A stretch of DNA of 64,000 nucleotides, taken from the NCBI RefSeq assembly GCF_021919125.1, contig NZ_CP083439.1, forward strand, positions 1,426,001 to 1,490,000, read 5' to 3'. The notes under the pieces were generated by a model. It did not search any database. It had not been told where the DNA came from and saw only the letters and a list, made by a program, of their open reading frames with translations. The position numbers and the translations under genes were made by a program. Positions 34,263 through 43,143 of this stretch are shown here, piece by piece; within the stretch, counting starts at the first letter, position 1; every line of letters starts with the position of its first letter. Source of the DNA: Clavibacter sp. A6099. Lineage in GTDB: Bacteria; Actinomycetota; Actinomycetes; Actinomycetales; Microbacteriaceae.

Positions 34263-35080
34263 CCGAGGCGCGCACCATCGCGCTCGGCGGGCGCAGGATC
34301 CACGTCACGTGGTCCGCCCGCACCGACGTCGGCAGCGTGCGCGCTGTGAACGAGGACGGCCTCCTCGCCGACCCTCCCGTCTGGCTGGTGGCCGACGGGA
34401 TGGGCGGGCACGCGTTCGGCGACCGCGCCAGCGCCACCCTCGTGGAGACCTTCGGCGGCCTGTCCGGCGACGCCCCCGTGACGCGCGACCTCATCGTCGA
34501 GGCGGTCGACGCCTCCAACGACGCGATCGGCGACCTCATCACGGGCGACGACCCGCCCGGCACCGTGGCGGGCACCACGCTCGCGGGCGTCGCCCTCGTG
34601 CGCTCGGACGCCGGCGACCCGCTCTGGATGGTCTTCAACGTCGGCGACTCCCGCGTCTACGCCTGGACGGACGGCCGCCTCGAGCAGGTGACCATCGACC
34701 ACTCGGCCGTGCAGGAGCTCGTCGACCAGGGCCGCATGACCCGCGCGGAGGCCGAGCGGAGCCCGGTGCGCAACCTCATCACGCGCGCTGTCGGATCCCA
34801 CGACGAGGTCGCCGCCGACGAGTGGCTGCTGCCGGTCGTCGAGCACCAGGTCTTCCTCATCTGCTCCGACGGGCTCACCAAGGAGCTCGACGACCAGGCC
34901 ATCTCCGGCGTGCTGCAGCTCGCGCGCGCGGACGGCGGGGGCGTCGACCGGGCGGCGGACGCGCTCGTCGCGCAGGCGCTCGCATCCGGCGGCCGCGACA
35001 ACGTGACCGTGGTGGTGATCGAGGCCCGCGCCGAGGACGAGCCGCGGGGCGACGGGTCCGCGGGCGCGCCCACCGCCTGA
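34259..35080 (+). CDS. PP2C-type Ser/Thr protein phosphatase
   Basis: A 273-residue single-domain Mn/Mg-dependent phosphatase. The metal ligands and motifs occur in order: VRAVNEDG (motif 1), [15 protein letters not shown] (motif 2), [25 protein letters not shown] and [13 protein letters not shown] at the end. It resembles PstP/PrpC-type cytoplasmic phosphatases but has no membrane helix and no adjacent Ser/Thr kinase. The GTG overlaps the TerC stop (GTGA). A sensing or anti-anti-sigma partner is not evident. Confidence 0.93.
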   Translation: MTEARTIALGGRRIHVTWSARTDVGSVRAVNEDGLLADPPVWLVADGMGGHAFGDRASATLVETFGGLSGDAPVTRDLIVEAVDASNDAIGDLITGDDPPGTVAGTTLAGVALVRSDAGDPLWMVFNVGDSRVYAWTDGRLEQVTIDHSAVQELVDQGRMTRAEAERSPVRNLITRAVGSHDEVAADEWLLPVVEHQVFLICSDGLTKELDDQAISGVLQLARADGGGVDRAADALVAQALASGGRDNVTVVVIEARAEDEPRGDGSAGAPTA

Positions 35081-35104
35081 GGAATAGCCGCGGGCACCCG
35101 GCGT

Positions 35105-35110
35105 TAGACT
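35105..35110 (+). promoter_or_regulatory. -10 (TAGACT) of the leuCD operon
   Basis: The hexamer ends 6 nt before ATG 35117 of a short upstream ORF and 47 nt before leuC. Confidence 0.5.
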
Positions 35111-35116
35111 CCCATG

Positions 35117-35149
35117 ATGCGCGTGGGGTCCCTCGCGCCACTGCCATGA
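35117..35149 (+). CDS. Ten-codon upstream ORF before leuC
   Basis: ATG 35117 lies 6 nt after a -10 hexamer, so it would be the first codon of a leaderless mRNA. It encodes [10 protein letters not shown] and stops at TGA 35147-35149, within the AGGAG that serves leuC. Ribosomes finishing it would land on the leuC ribosome site. It contains two Leu codons (CTC, CTG), fewer than a classical leucine attenuator, and no alternative hairpins were seen. Coupling or leucine sensing is inferred. Confidence 0.35.
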   Translation: MRVGSLAPLP

Positions 35150-35157
35150 GGAGAGTC

Positions 35158-36627
35158 GTGCAGCCTGCGAAGACACTGGCCGAGAAGGTGTGGGCCGATC
35201 ATCTGGTCGCCGAGGGGGCGGACGGTACGCCCGACCTCCTCTACATCGACCTCCACCTCGTCCACGAGGTCACCAGCCCGCAGGCGTTCGACGGACTCCG
35301 GCTCGCCGGCCGCCCCGTGCGCCGGCCGGACCTCACCATCGCGACCGAGGACCACAACACGCCGACCGTCGGCATCGACCAGCCCATCGCGGACCTCACG
35401 AGCCGCACGCAGATCCACACCCTCCGCAGGAACGCCGAGGAGTTCGGGATCCGCCTGCACTCCCTCGGCGACATCGAGCAGGGCATCGTGCACGTCGTCG
35501 GCCCGCAGCTCGGCCTCACGATGCCGGGCATCACGGTCGTCTGCGGCGACTCGCACACCTCCACGCACGGCGCGTTCGGCGCCATGGCCTTCGGGATCGG
35601 CACGAGCGAGGTCGAGCACGTCATGGCCACGCAGACCCTGCCGCTCCAGCCGTTCAAGACCATGGCGGTCACGGTGGAGGGCACGTTGCGTCCGGGCGTC
35701 ACGGCGAAGGACATCATCCTCGCGGTCATCGCGCAGATCGGGACGGGCGGCGGGCAGGGCTACGTGCTCGAGTACCGCGGCAGCGCGATCCGCTCGCTCT
35801 CCATGGAGGGCCGGATGACGATCTGCAACATGTCGATCGAGGCGGGCGCGCGCGCCGGCATGGTCGCCCCCGACCAGACCACGTACGACTACCTGCGGGG
35901 CCGCCCGCACGCGCCGACCGGCCCCGACTGGGACGAGGCCGTCGCCTACTGGGAGACGCTCGCCAGCGACGACGACGCCGTGTTCGACGCCGAGGTCTTC
36001 CTCGACGCCGACACGCTGGAGCCCTTCGTCACGTGGGGCACGAACCCGGGCCAGGGCGTCTCGCTGAGCGAGCCCGTCCCCGATCCCGCCGCCGTCGCCG
36101 ACCCCAACGAGCGCGCCGCCGCCGAGCGCGCGCTCGCCTACATGGACCTCGCCCCCGGCACGCCCATGAAGGAGATCGCGGTCGACACCGTGTTCATCGG
36201 CTCCTGCACCAACAGCCGCGTCGAGGACCTGCGCGCCGCCGCCGAGATCGTGCGCGGACGCACCAAGGCGGAGGGCGTGCGCGTGATGGTCGTCCCCGGC
36301 AGCGCGCGCGTGCGGCTCGAGGCGGAGGCCGAGGGGATCGACAAGGTCTTCACCGACTTCGGCGCCGAGTGGCGCTTCGCCGGCTGCTCCATGTGCCTCG
36401 GCATGAACCCCGACCAGCTCGCGCCGGGGGAGCGCTGCGCATCGACCAGCAACCGCAACTTCGAGGGACGGCAGGGCAAGGGCGGGCGCACGCACCTCGT
36501 CTCGCCCCTCGTGGCGGCGGCCACCGCGATCCGCGGCACGCTCTCGAGCCCGTGGGACCTGCAGGAGGACGGCGTCGTCGACGCGGAGTCCATCCGCCAG
36601 GCCGCGTCCGTCGGACAGGGGGCCTGA
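35158..36627 (+). CDS. leuC: 3-isopropylmalate dehydratase large subunit
   Basis: A 489-residue aconitase-family subunit that, with LeuD, isomerises isopropylmalate in leucine synthesis. The [4Fe-4S] ligands are Cys350 (in GSCTNSR), Cys410 and Cys413 (in GCSMCLG). N-terminal [13 protein letters not shown] and the substrate loop [20 protein letters not shown] are standard. GTG 35158 is chosen because AGGAG sits about 5 nt upstream and the protein then starts in the family's usual place; an in-frame ATG at 35146 overlaps the ribosome site. Confidence 0.95.
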   Translation: MQPAKTLAEKVWADHLVAEGADGTPDLLYIDLHLVHEVTSPQAFDGLRLAGRPVRRPDLTIATEDHNTPTVGIDQPIADLTSRTQIHTLRRNAEEFGIRLHSLGDIEQGIVHVVGPQLGLTMPGITVVCGDSHTSTHGAFGAMAFGIGTSEVEHVMATQTLPLQPFKTMAVTVEGTLRPGVTAKDIILAVIAQIGTGGGQGYVLEYRGSAIRSLSMEGRMTICNMSIEAGARAGMVAPDQTTYDYLRGRPHAPTGPDWDEAVAYWETLASDDDAVFDAEVFLDADTLEPFVTWGTNPGQGVSLSEPVPDPAAVADPNERAAAERALAYMDLAPGTPMKEIAVDTVFIGSCTNSRVEDLRAAAEIVRGRTKAEGVRVMVVPGSARVRLEAEAEGIDKVFTDFGAEWRFAGCSMCLGMNPDQLAPGERCASTSNRNFEGRQGKGGRTHLVSPLVAAATAIRGTLSSPWDLQEDGVVDAESIRQAASVGQGA

Positions 36628-36629
36628 GC

Positions 36630-37244
36630 ATGGAGCCCATCACCCGGGTCACCGGCACCGGCGTGCCGCTCAAGCGGTCGAACGTCGACACCGACCAGAT
36701 CGTCCCGTCGCAGTTCCTGAAGCGCGTCACCAAGACCGGCTTCGAGGACGCCCTCTTCTTCCAGTGGCGCAAGGACCCCGCGTTCTTCGTCAACCAGCCC
36801 GTCTACGAGGGCGCCACCGTCCTCGTCGCCGGGCCGGACTTCGGCACGGGCTCGTCCCGCGAGCACGCCGTGTGGGCGCTGCGCGACTACGGCTTCCGGG
36901 CCGTGCTCAGCCCGAGGTTCGGCGACATCTTCCGGGGCAACTCGGGGAAGCAGGGCCTCCTCACGGGGATCGTGACGGAGGACGACGTCGAGAGGCTGTG
37001 GGCCGCGATGGACGCGGAGCCCGGACTCGACCTCACCGTCGACCTCGTCGAGCGGATCGCCACGGCACCCGGCCTGACGGTCCCGTTCGAGATCGACGAA
37101 TACACTCGGTGGCGGCTCCTCGAGGGGCTCGACGACATCGCCCTCACCCTCCGGGACGAGGACGCCATCACCACCTTCGAACACCGACGGGCCTCATGGC
37201 GCCCGCGCACCTTGCCGGCCCGGCCGGCAGCTCTGGAGAACTGA
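36630..37244 (+). CDS. leuD: 3-isopropylmalate dehydratase small subunit
   Basis: A 204-residue swivelling-domain partner of LeuC. The marker segments [34 protein letters not shown] and [10 protein letters not shown] are visible, and the length is normal. It begins 2 bp after leuC and ends directly against murA (stop 37242-37244, ATG 37245), so the three genes read as one unit. Confidence 0.95.
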   Translation: MEPITRVTGTGVPLKRSNVDTDQIVPSQFLKRVTKTGFEDALFFQWRKDPAFFVNQPVYEGATVLVAGPDFGTGSSREHAVWALRDYGFRAVLSPRFGDIFRGNSGKQGLLTGIVTEDDVERLWAAMDAEPGLDLTVDLVERIATAPGLTVPFEIDEYTRWRLLEGLDDIALTLRDEDAITTFEHRRASWRPRTLPARPAALEN

Positions 37245-38615
37245 ATGAACTCACTAGTCAGCGACGCCAAGAAGGCGGGAGAGCGAGTGGGTCTCCTGTC
37301 CGACTCCATCGTCATCAACGGCGGCATCCCGCTGCGCGGCCGCATCGAGGTCCGCGGGGCCAAGAACCTGGCCACGAAGGCCATGGTCGCCTCGCTCCTC
37401 GGCGAGAGCCCCAGCCTCCTGCGCTCGGTGCCGGACATCAGCGACGTCCGCGTCGTCTCCGGCCTCCTCGAGGTGCACGGCGTGACGCTCCGCAAGGGCG
37501 AGCAGGAGGGCGACCTCATCCTCGACCCGAAGGACGTCGAGAGCGCCCACATGGCGGACATCGACGCGCACGCCGGCAGCTCCCGGATCCCGATCCTCTT
37601 CTGCGGGCCGCTGCTGCACCGCCTCGGCGAGGCGTTCATCCCCGACCTCGGCGGCTGCCGCATCGGCGACCGCCCCATCGACTTCCACCTCGACGCGCTG
37701 CGCGCCTTCGGCGCCGTCGTCGAGAAGCTCCCGAGTGGGATCCGCCTCACGGCGCCGAACGGCCTCAAGGGCGCGAACGTGGAGCTGCCCTACCCGAGCG
37801 TCGGCGCCACCGAGCAGGTGCTGCTCACCGGCGTCCGCGCGAAGGGCATCACCGAGCTCAAGAACGCGGCCATCGAGCCCGAGATCATGGACCTCATCGC
37901 GATCCTGCAGAAGATGGGCGCGATCATCTCCGTCGAGCCGAACCGCGTGATCCTCATCGAGGGCGTCGACCGCCTCGAGGGCTACACGCACCGGGCGCTC
38001 TTCGACCGCAACGAGGCCGCGAGCTGGGCATCCGCCGCGCTCGCGACCGGCGGCGACATCTTCGTCGGCGGCGTGCGCCAGGCCGAGATGATGACCTTCC
38101 TCAACGTGTTCCGGAAGGTCGGCGGCGCGTTCGACATCGAGGAGGACGGCATCCGGTTCTACCACCCGGGCGGCGACCTCAAGCCCGTGGTCATCGAGAC
38201 CGACGTGCACCCCGGCTTCATGACGGACTGGCAGCAGCCGCTCGTCGTGGCGCTCACGCAGGCGCCCGGCGTCTCGATCATCCACGAGACCGTGTACGAG
38301 AACCGCTTCGGCTTCACGGACGCGCTCAACGAGATGGGTGCCGACATCGTCGTCCACAAGGAGGGCCTCGAGGGCCACGAGCGCCGCGTCGCGCGACGCG
38401 ACTTCGAGCAGGCCGCGGTCATCACCGGGCCGACGCACCTGCACGGCGCGGACATCACCGTCCCCGACCTCCGCGGCGGGTTCAGCCACCTCATCGCCGC
38501 GCTCACGGCCGAGGGCCGGTCCACGGTCAGCAACGTCGGGATCATCTCCCGCGGCTACGAGGACTTCATCGGGAAGCTGCGCCAGCTGGGCGCGGACTTC
38601 TCCTACGAGGGATAG
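37245..38615 (+). CDS. murA: UDP-N-acetylglucosamine 1-carboxyvinyltransferase
   Basis: A 456-residue enzyme making the first committed step of peptidoglycan synthesis. The PEP-binding KN pair is in RGAKNLATKAM (K40, N41) and the active-site loop GGCRIGDRP places the catalytic cysteine at Cys138; a Cys here, not the Asp of mycobacteria, predicts fosfomycin sensitivity of the enzyme. The ATG abuts the leuD stop. A second in-frame start, GTG 37287 with GGGAGAG upstream, would trim 14 residues. A terminator follows at 38648. Confidence 0.94.
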   Translation: MNSLVSDAKKAGERVGLLSDSIVINGGIPLRGRIEVRGAKNLATKAMVASLLGESPSLLRSVPDISDVRVVSGLLEVHGVTLRKGEQEGDLILDPKDVESAHMADIDAHAGSSRIPILFCGPLLHRLGEAFIPDLGGCRIGDRPIDFHLDALRAFGAVVEKLPSGIRLTAPNGLKGANVELPYPSVGATEQVLLTGVRAKGITELKNAAIEPEIMDLIAILQKMGAIISVEPNRVILIEGVDRLEGYTHRALFDRNEAASWASAALATGGDIFVGGVRQAEMMTFLNVFRKVGGAFDIEEDGIRFYHPGGDLKPVVIETDVHPGFMTDWQQPLVVALTQAPGVSIIHETVYENRFGFTDALNEMGADIVVHKEGLEGHERRVARRDFEQAAVITGPTHLHGADITVPDLRGGFSHLIAALTAEGRSTVSNVGIISRGYEDFIGKLRQLGADFSYEG

Positions 38616-38647
38616 CCTCGCGGGCGGTGCCCGCGCCGCCCACGCCT

Positions 38648-38678
38648 GCCGGGCGCGTCCACGACGGACGCGCCCGGC
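38648..38678 (+). terminator. Terminator after murA
   Basis: Perfect 13-bp arms (38648-38660 and 38666-38678) with a 5-nt loop, 32 bp after the murA stop. It separates leuCD-murA from plsC-gpsA-ddl. Confidence 0.75.
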
Positions 38679-38738
38679 CCTCCGTCGGGCGGCTCCCGGC
38701 GGGCGACCGACGACGACCGCGACCCGACCGGAGGATCC

Positions 38739-39476
38739 ATGGCGAACGAGAAGGCCCGACCGTCGATCTTCTGGGTGCTGGCCGCCCTCGTGCTGCCGGT
38801 GCTGAACGCGGCCGTCCGGTTCGAGATCCGCCACCCCGAGCGGCTGCCGCGGGCAGGTTCGTACGTGCTCGCCCCGAACCACCACAGCGAGATCGACCCC
38901 GTCGTGATGGGCGCCGTCGCGTGGAAGCTCGGGCGACTGCCCCGCTTCCTCGCGAAGGCGTCGCTGTTCGACGTGCCCGTGGTGGGCTGGTTCCTCCGCC
39001 GCTCCGGGCAGATCCCCGTGCAGCGCGACGGGGGCGTCCGCGGCGGGAAGGCGATCGAGGCCGCCTCCGACCTCGCGCGCGACGGCCGCATCGTCGTCGT
39101 CTACCCCGAGGGGACGCTCACGCGCGACCCCGACCTCTGGCCCATGCGCGGCAAGACCGGCGCCGTGCGCCTCGCCCTGCAGGCCGGGATCCCCGTGATC
39201 CCCGCCGCGCACTGGGGCACGCAGCAGCTCATGGGCCGGTACTCGAAGCGCGTGCGGCTCTTCCCGCGCACCACCATCCACGTCGTCATCGGCGAGCCCG
39301 TCGACCTCGACCGCTTCCGCGACCGGAGCCTCGACTCCGCGACCCTCACCGAGGCGACCGCCGTCGTCATGGCCGCCATCACGGAGCTCGTGGAGGAGCT
39401 GCGCGGCGAGACCGCCCCGACCGAGCGGTGGGATCCCCGCTCGAAGAACCAGAAGGAGACCGGCCGATTTGAGTGA
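38739..39476 (+). CDS. plsC: Lysophospholipid acyltransferase (PlsC family)
   Basis: A 245-residue membrane-associated acyltransferase, probably making phosphatidic acid from 1-acyl-glycerol-3-phosphate. The catalytic H-x4-D is in NHHSEID (about residues 47-53), the glycerol-phosphate site in VYPEGTLT, and a hydrophobic N-terminal segment anchors it. The ATG has a GGAGGA site. It overlaps gpsA by 8 nt, coupling acyl transfer with the supply of glycerol-3-phosphate. Confidence 0.9.
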   Translation: MANEKARPSIFWVLAALVLPVLNAAVRFEIRHPERLPRAGSYVLAPNHHSEIDPVVMGAVAWKLGRLPRFLAKASLFDVPVVGWFLRRSGQIPVQRDGGVRGGKAIEAASDLARDGRIVVVYPEGTLTRDPDLWPMRGKTGAVRLALQAGIPVIPAAHWGTQQLMGRYSKRVRLFPRTTIHVVIGEPVDLDRFRDRSLDSATLTEATAVVMAAITELVEELRGETAPTERWDPRSKNQKETGRFE

Positions 39477-40530
39477 CGCGACCGCGAGCCCGACCCCCGC
39501 ACCGACGCCCGAGCCCGACGGCCAGGAGCGGCGCCGCGTCGTCGTCCTCGGCGCCGGCAGCTGGGGCACCACGTTCGCGAAGGTGATGGCCGACGGCGGG
39601 AACGACGTCGTCATGTGGGCCCGCCGGCCCGAGCTCGCCCGGGAGATCACCGAGGCCAAGCGCAACAGCGACTACCTTCCGGGGATCAACCTGCCCCAGC
39701 GGCTCACGGCCGACCCGTCGCTGGAGCGCGTGCTCGCCCGCGCGACCGACGTGTTCGTGTCCGTGCCCAGCCAGACGCTGCGCGCCAACCTCGAGGCCGC
39801 GCGCGACCTCATCCCCTCGGACGCCGTGGTCGTCAGCCTGATGAAGGGCGTGGAGAAGGGCACCGGCCTCCGGATGAGCGAGGTGATCGCCGAGGTGCTC
39901 GGGATCGGGCCGGAGCGCATCGCCGTGGCGTCGGGGCCGAACCTCGCGCTCGAGATCGCCCGGGAGCAGCCCACGGCCGTCGTGGTGTCGTCGGCCGAGC
40001 AGGCCACCGCCGAGCGGGTCGCGAAGATCGCCCGCAGCTCCTACTTCCGCTCGTTCGTGAACACGGACGTGATCGGCACCGAGTTCGGCGGTGTGCTCAA
40101 GAACCTCATCGCCGTGGCGGTGGGCATCGTCGACGGCGTCGGCTACGGCGAGAACACGAAGGCGTCGATCATCACCCGCGGCCTCGCCGAGATGACGGCG
40201 TTCTCGGTGGCGTACGGCGCCCGCGCCGAGACGCTCGCGGGGCTCGCGGGGCTCGGCGACCTCATCGCCACGTGCGAGTCGTCGCTGTCCCGCAACAACA
40301 CCGCCGGGCGCCTGCTCGGCCAGGGGTACAGCTTCACCGACGTCGTGAAGAGCATGCAGCAGACGGCCGAGGGGCTCTCCTCCGTCGCGCCCGTGCTGGA
40401 GCTCGCCCGTCAGCGCGGCGTGCCCATGCCGATCGTCGAGCAGGTGTCGCAGGTGCTGGCGGGCACGCTGTCGCCGCGCGACATCGCACCGCACCTGACC
40501 ACCGACGACGACACGCCCCAGGGGGAGTGA
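39469..40530 (+). CDS. gpsA: Glycerol-3-phosphate dehydrogenase [NAD(P)+]
   Basis: A 353-residue cytoplasmic dehydrogenase producing sn-glycerol-3-phosphate for phospholipids. The dinucleotide motif GAGSWGTTFAKV begins near residue 29, after an extension rich in Pro/Thr; SGPNLALEIA and KNLIAVAVGIVDG with the catalytic Lys, and LAGLGDLIATC follow. The start is a TTG (39469) overlapping plsC by 8 nt with AGGAG about 10 nt ahead; no other start lies before the Rossmann motif except weaker ones. ddl follows 2 bp later. Confidence 0.94.
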   Translation: MSDATASPTPAPTPEPDGQERRRVVVLGAGSWGTTFAKVMADGGNDVVMWARRPELAREITEAKRNSDYLPGINLPQRLTADPSLERVLARATDVFVSVPSQTLRANLEAARDLIPSDAVVVSLMKGVEKGTGLRMSEVIAEVLGIGPERIAVASGPNLALEIAREQPTAVVVSSAEQATAERVAKIARSSYFRSFVNTDVIGTEFGGVLKNLIAVAVGIVDGVGYGENTKASIITRGLAEMTAFSVAYGARAETLAGLAGLGDLIATCESSLSRNNTAGRLLGQGYSFTDVVKSMQQTAEGLSSVAPVLELARQRGVPMPIVEQVSQVLAGTLSPRDIAPHLTTDDDTPQGE

Positions 40531-40532
40531 GC

Positions 40533-41642
40533 ATGACCGCACGGATCCGGGTGGTGCTCCTCTTCGGCGGCACCTCCAGCGAGCACTCCATCAGCTGCGC
40601 GACGGCGAGCGGCGTGCTCGGCGCCATCGACCGGGAGCGGTTCGAGGTGATCCCCGTGGGCATCACGCCGGCCGGGGCCTTCACCCTCCAGGAGGACGAC
40701 GCGTCGGCGCTCGCGCTCGACGCCGACGCCCTGCCCCGCGTGGCCGACAACGGGACGCGCGTGCGCTGGCCCGACGGCACGGCCGGCCGCGAGCTCACGG
40801 TGCGCGACCCGGACGGTGCCGAGCGGTCGCTCGGCCGGGTCGACGTCGTCTTCCCGATCCTGCACGGCACGCAGGGCGAGGACGGGACGGTGCAGGGCAT
40901 GCTCGAGCTCGCCGGCCTGCCGTACGTCGGATCCGGCGTGCTCGCCTCCGCGCTCGGCATGGACAAGCACTACGCGAAGACCGTGCTGCGCGCGGCGGGC
41001 ATCGAGGTCGCGCCGTGGATCACGGTGTCGCGCCACGAGTGGGCCGCGGATCCCGAGGGCGTCCGCGAGCGGGCCGCCGCGCTCGGGCTGCCGGCGTTCG
41101 TGAAGCCGGCCCGCGCCGGATCCAGCGTGGGCGTGAGCCGGGTCGCCGCTGCCGACGGTCTCGACGCCGCGCTCGAGGTCGCCTTCCGGGAGGACGACCG
41201 CGTGCTCGTCGAGTCGGGCCTCGTCGGCCGCGAGGTCGAGTGCGCGATCCTCGACGAGGGCCCGGGCCGCGAGCCCAGCGCCTCCGTCGCGGGCGAGATC
41301 GTGGTCTCCGGCCGCGACTTCTACGACTTCGACGCGAAGTACCTCGGCGCCGACGGCATCGACCTCGTGTGCCCCGCCGACGTGACCGACGCCGAGCTCG
41401 CCGACCTGCGGGAGCTGTCGATCCGCGCCTTCCGGGCCGTCGACGCGCGCGGGCTGGCGCGCGTGGACTTCTTCCTCACGGCGGAGGGCTTCGTGCTCAA
41501 CGAGATCAACACGATGCCGGGCTTCACGCCCATCTCGATGTTCCCCGCGTGCTGGGAGGCCTCCGGCGTCGCGTACCCGGACCTCATCTCGCGCCTGCTC
41601 GACGTGGCGCTCTCGTGGGAGGCGGATGGCGCCCGCGCCTGA
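40533..41642 (+). CDS. ddl: D-alanine--D-alanine ligase
   Basis: A 369-residue ATP-grasp enzyme supplying D-Ala-D-Ala for peptidoglycan. The N-terminal LFGGTSSEHSISCATA, the ATP loop KPARAGSSVGVSRV, and the metal-binding NEINTMPGFTPISMFP are all present. The Tyr/Phe specificity position near the omega loop reads YDFDAKYL, matching D-Ala rather than D-lactate ligases. It starts 2 bp after gpsA in the plsC-gpsA-ddl unit. Confidence 0.95.
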   Translation: MTARIRVVLLFGGTSSEHSISCATASGVLGAIDRERFEVIPVGITPAGAFTLQEDDASALALDADALPRVADNGTRVRWPDGTAGRELTVRDPDGAERSLGRVDVVFPILHGTQGEDGTVQGMLELAGLPYVGSGVLASALGMDKHYAKTVLRAAGIEVAPWITVSRHEWAADPEGVRERAAALGLPAFVKPARAGSSVGVSRVAAADGLDAALEVAFREDDRVLVESGLVGREVECAILDEGPGREPSASVAGEIVVSGRDFYDFDAKYLGADGIDLVCPADVTDAELADLRELSIRAFRAVDARGLARVDFFLTAEGFVLNEINTMPGFTPISMFPACWEASGVAYPDLISRLLDVALSWEADGARA

Positions 41643-41668
41643 CCCCGGTCGTCGCGGGGCGATGAGCC

Positions 41669-41674
41669 TAGGCT
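41669..41674 (+). promoter_or_regulatory. -10 (TAGGCT) of the glycosyltransferase gene, leaderless
   Basis: The hexamer ends 7 nt before ATG 41682. Confidence 0.6.
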
Positions 41675-41681
41675 CGGGCGC

Positions 41682-42650
41682 ATGCTCGTAGGACGATCCG
41701 TCGCCCGGCCCCGCCTCCATCCCGACGCCCGACCCGGCCGGCTCCTGCGGCTCGGGGACCGGGCGTCGTCACCGCGTCCGGCGACGCCCGTGCGCCCCAC
41801 CGTCTCCGTCGTCATCCCGGTGCGCGACGACGCGGGCCACCTGCGGGCGTGCCTGCAGGCCCTCGCGGGGCAGACGGTCGCGCCCGACGAGATCGTGGTG
41901 GTCGACAACGCGTCGCGCGACGACAGCGCCGACGTCGCGCGCGAGGCCGGCGCGCGCGTCGTCCACGAGCCCGTGGTGGGGATCCCCGCCGCCGCGTCCG
42001 CCGGCTACGACGCCGCGAGGCACGAGGTCATCGCCCGGCTCGACGCGGACTGCGTGCCGCCCGACGACTGGATCGAGCGGCTCGGGGACGTGCTCGCCGC
42101 ACGTCCCGACGTCGCCGCCGTCACGGGGGCGGCGCGCTTCCTCGACGGCCCGCGGGCGCTCCGCGGCATCGCGGCGGTCGGCTACCTCGGCGCCTACTTC
42201 GTGTCCGTCACGCTCGCGCTCGGGCACCCGCCGCTGTTCGGATCCAACTTCGCGCTCCGCCGGGACGCCTGGCTGGCGGTGCGCGACGAGGTGCACCGCG
42301 AGGGCACGCACCTGCACGACGACATCGACCTGTCCGTGCACCTCGGCCCCGAGCACCGCATCGTGCTCAACCCGCACCTCGGGATGGGGATCAGCATGCG
42401 GCCGCTCACCCGGCCGTCGACCCTGCCGCTGCGGATGAGCCGCGGCATGGCCTCGCTGACGGTGCACTGGCCAGAGGAGCTGCCGTGGCTGCGCTGGTGG
42501 CGGACGGGCCGGCGGGTGATCCGCGAGCGCGGCGCGCGTCGTGCGGTGACGCCAGGGCGGGCGCGGTCCGTGGGCGCGGGATACCTGCCGACGGGATCGC
42601 TCCCGGTCAGCTCCCCGGAGGCGGCGCGTCGCCCAGGTCCTGCGCGCTGA
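41682..42650 (+). CDS. Family 2 glycosyltransferase
   Basis: A 322-residue GT-A enzyme. The nucleotide-sugar fold starts at VSVVIPVRDDAGHLRACLQA (about residue 41), with VVVDNASRDDSADVA, the metal motif as LDADCVPPDDW and a GGS-like acceptor part in FGSNFALRRDAWLAV. Two hydrophobic stretches near residue 165 may contact the membrane. The donor and acceptor are unknown. The last 44 bp are also the antisense end of the DUF3515 gene, so both strands are coding there. Confidence 0.87.
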   Translation: MLVGRSVARPRLHPDARPGRLLRLGDRASSPRPATPVRPTVSVVIPVRDDAGHLRACLQALAGQTVAPDEIVVVDNASRDDSADVAREAGARVVHEPVVGIPAAASAGYDAARHEVIARLDADCVPPDDWIERLGDVLAARPDVAAVTGAARFLDGPRALRGIAAVGYLGAYFVSVTLALGHPPLFGSNFALRRDAWLAVRDEVHREGTHLHDDIDLSVHLGPEHRIVLNPHLGMGISMRPLTRPSTLPLRMSRGMASLTVHWPEELPWLRWWRTGRRVIRERGARRAVTPGRARSVGAGYLPTGSLPVSSPEAARRPGPAR

Positions 42651-43119
42651 CGCACTTCGCCGTCTGCGGTATGACCGCGACGACGCCGCTCAGGTCGGTG
42701 AGCGCGGTGTAGCTGGCCTGCGTCGAGTCGATGACGACCTCGACGGCGGGCGTGCGGCCGTAGGTCGTGTAGCGGATGTCGGGGGCGCGCGAGTCGTCCT
42801 CGACCCAGTCGACGTCGTCGTAGCTGATGCACGCGTCCGTGGTGGGGCCGGGCGTCGCGACGCCGCAGCGGAGGATCACGGTGCTCTGCGGATCGCCCCA
42901 CGCGCCCGTGCCCTGCGCGTCGGTCTCGCGGAGGGGCGCGGTGCCGAGCGTCGCGGGGAGGTGGACGACCACGTCGGCGCACAGCGGATCGGTCGCTGCG
43001 GGGGCCGCCTCGAGCGAGACAGTGGGGGCGCAGCCGGCGACGGCGAGGGCGATACCGCACGCGGCGGCCGCGGCGGCGACGGGGCGCAGCAGGGCGCGGG
43101 CGGGGCGGCGGGGAGTCAT
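42607..43119 (-). CDS. DUF3515-type lipoprotein
   Basis: A 170-residue secreted lipoprotein. The signal peptide is Arg-rich, followed by a hydrophobic stretch and the lipobox AVAGC with Cys30 as the predicted lipidation site. The mature part opens with DPLCADVVVHLPATL and includes TVILRCGVATPGPT, the pattern of the actinobacterial DUF3515 family of unknown function; three further cysteines could form disulfides. The ATG is 7 nt after TAGCCT. It is divergent from thiL and overlaps the end of the glycosyltransferase gene by 44 bp. Confidence 0.8.
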   Translation of the reverse strand: MTPRRPARALLRPVAAAAAACGIALAVAGCAPTVSLEAAPAATDPLCADVVVHLPATLGTAPLRETDAQGTGAWGDPQSTVILRCGVATPGPTTDACISYDDVDWVEDDSRAPDIRYTTYGRTPAVEVVIDSTQASYTALTDLSGVVAVIPQTAKCVSAQDLGDAPPPGS

Positions 43120-43126
43120 CGCGATC

Positions 43127-43136
43127 AGGCTACCGT
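43127..43136. promoter_or_regulatory. Overlapping divergent -10 elements (DUF3515 / thiL)
   Basis: TAGCCT on the minus strand (43132-43127) and TACCGT on the plus strand (43131-43136) share two base pairs. Each ends 7 nt before a start codon (43119 and 43144), so both mRNAs would be leaderless and the two promoters cannot be occupied together. Confidence 0.6.
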
Positions 43137-43143
43137 GGCAGTC

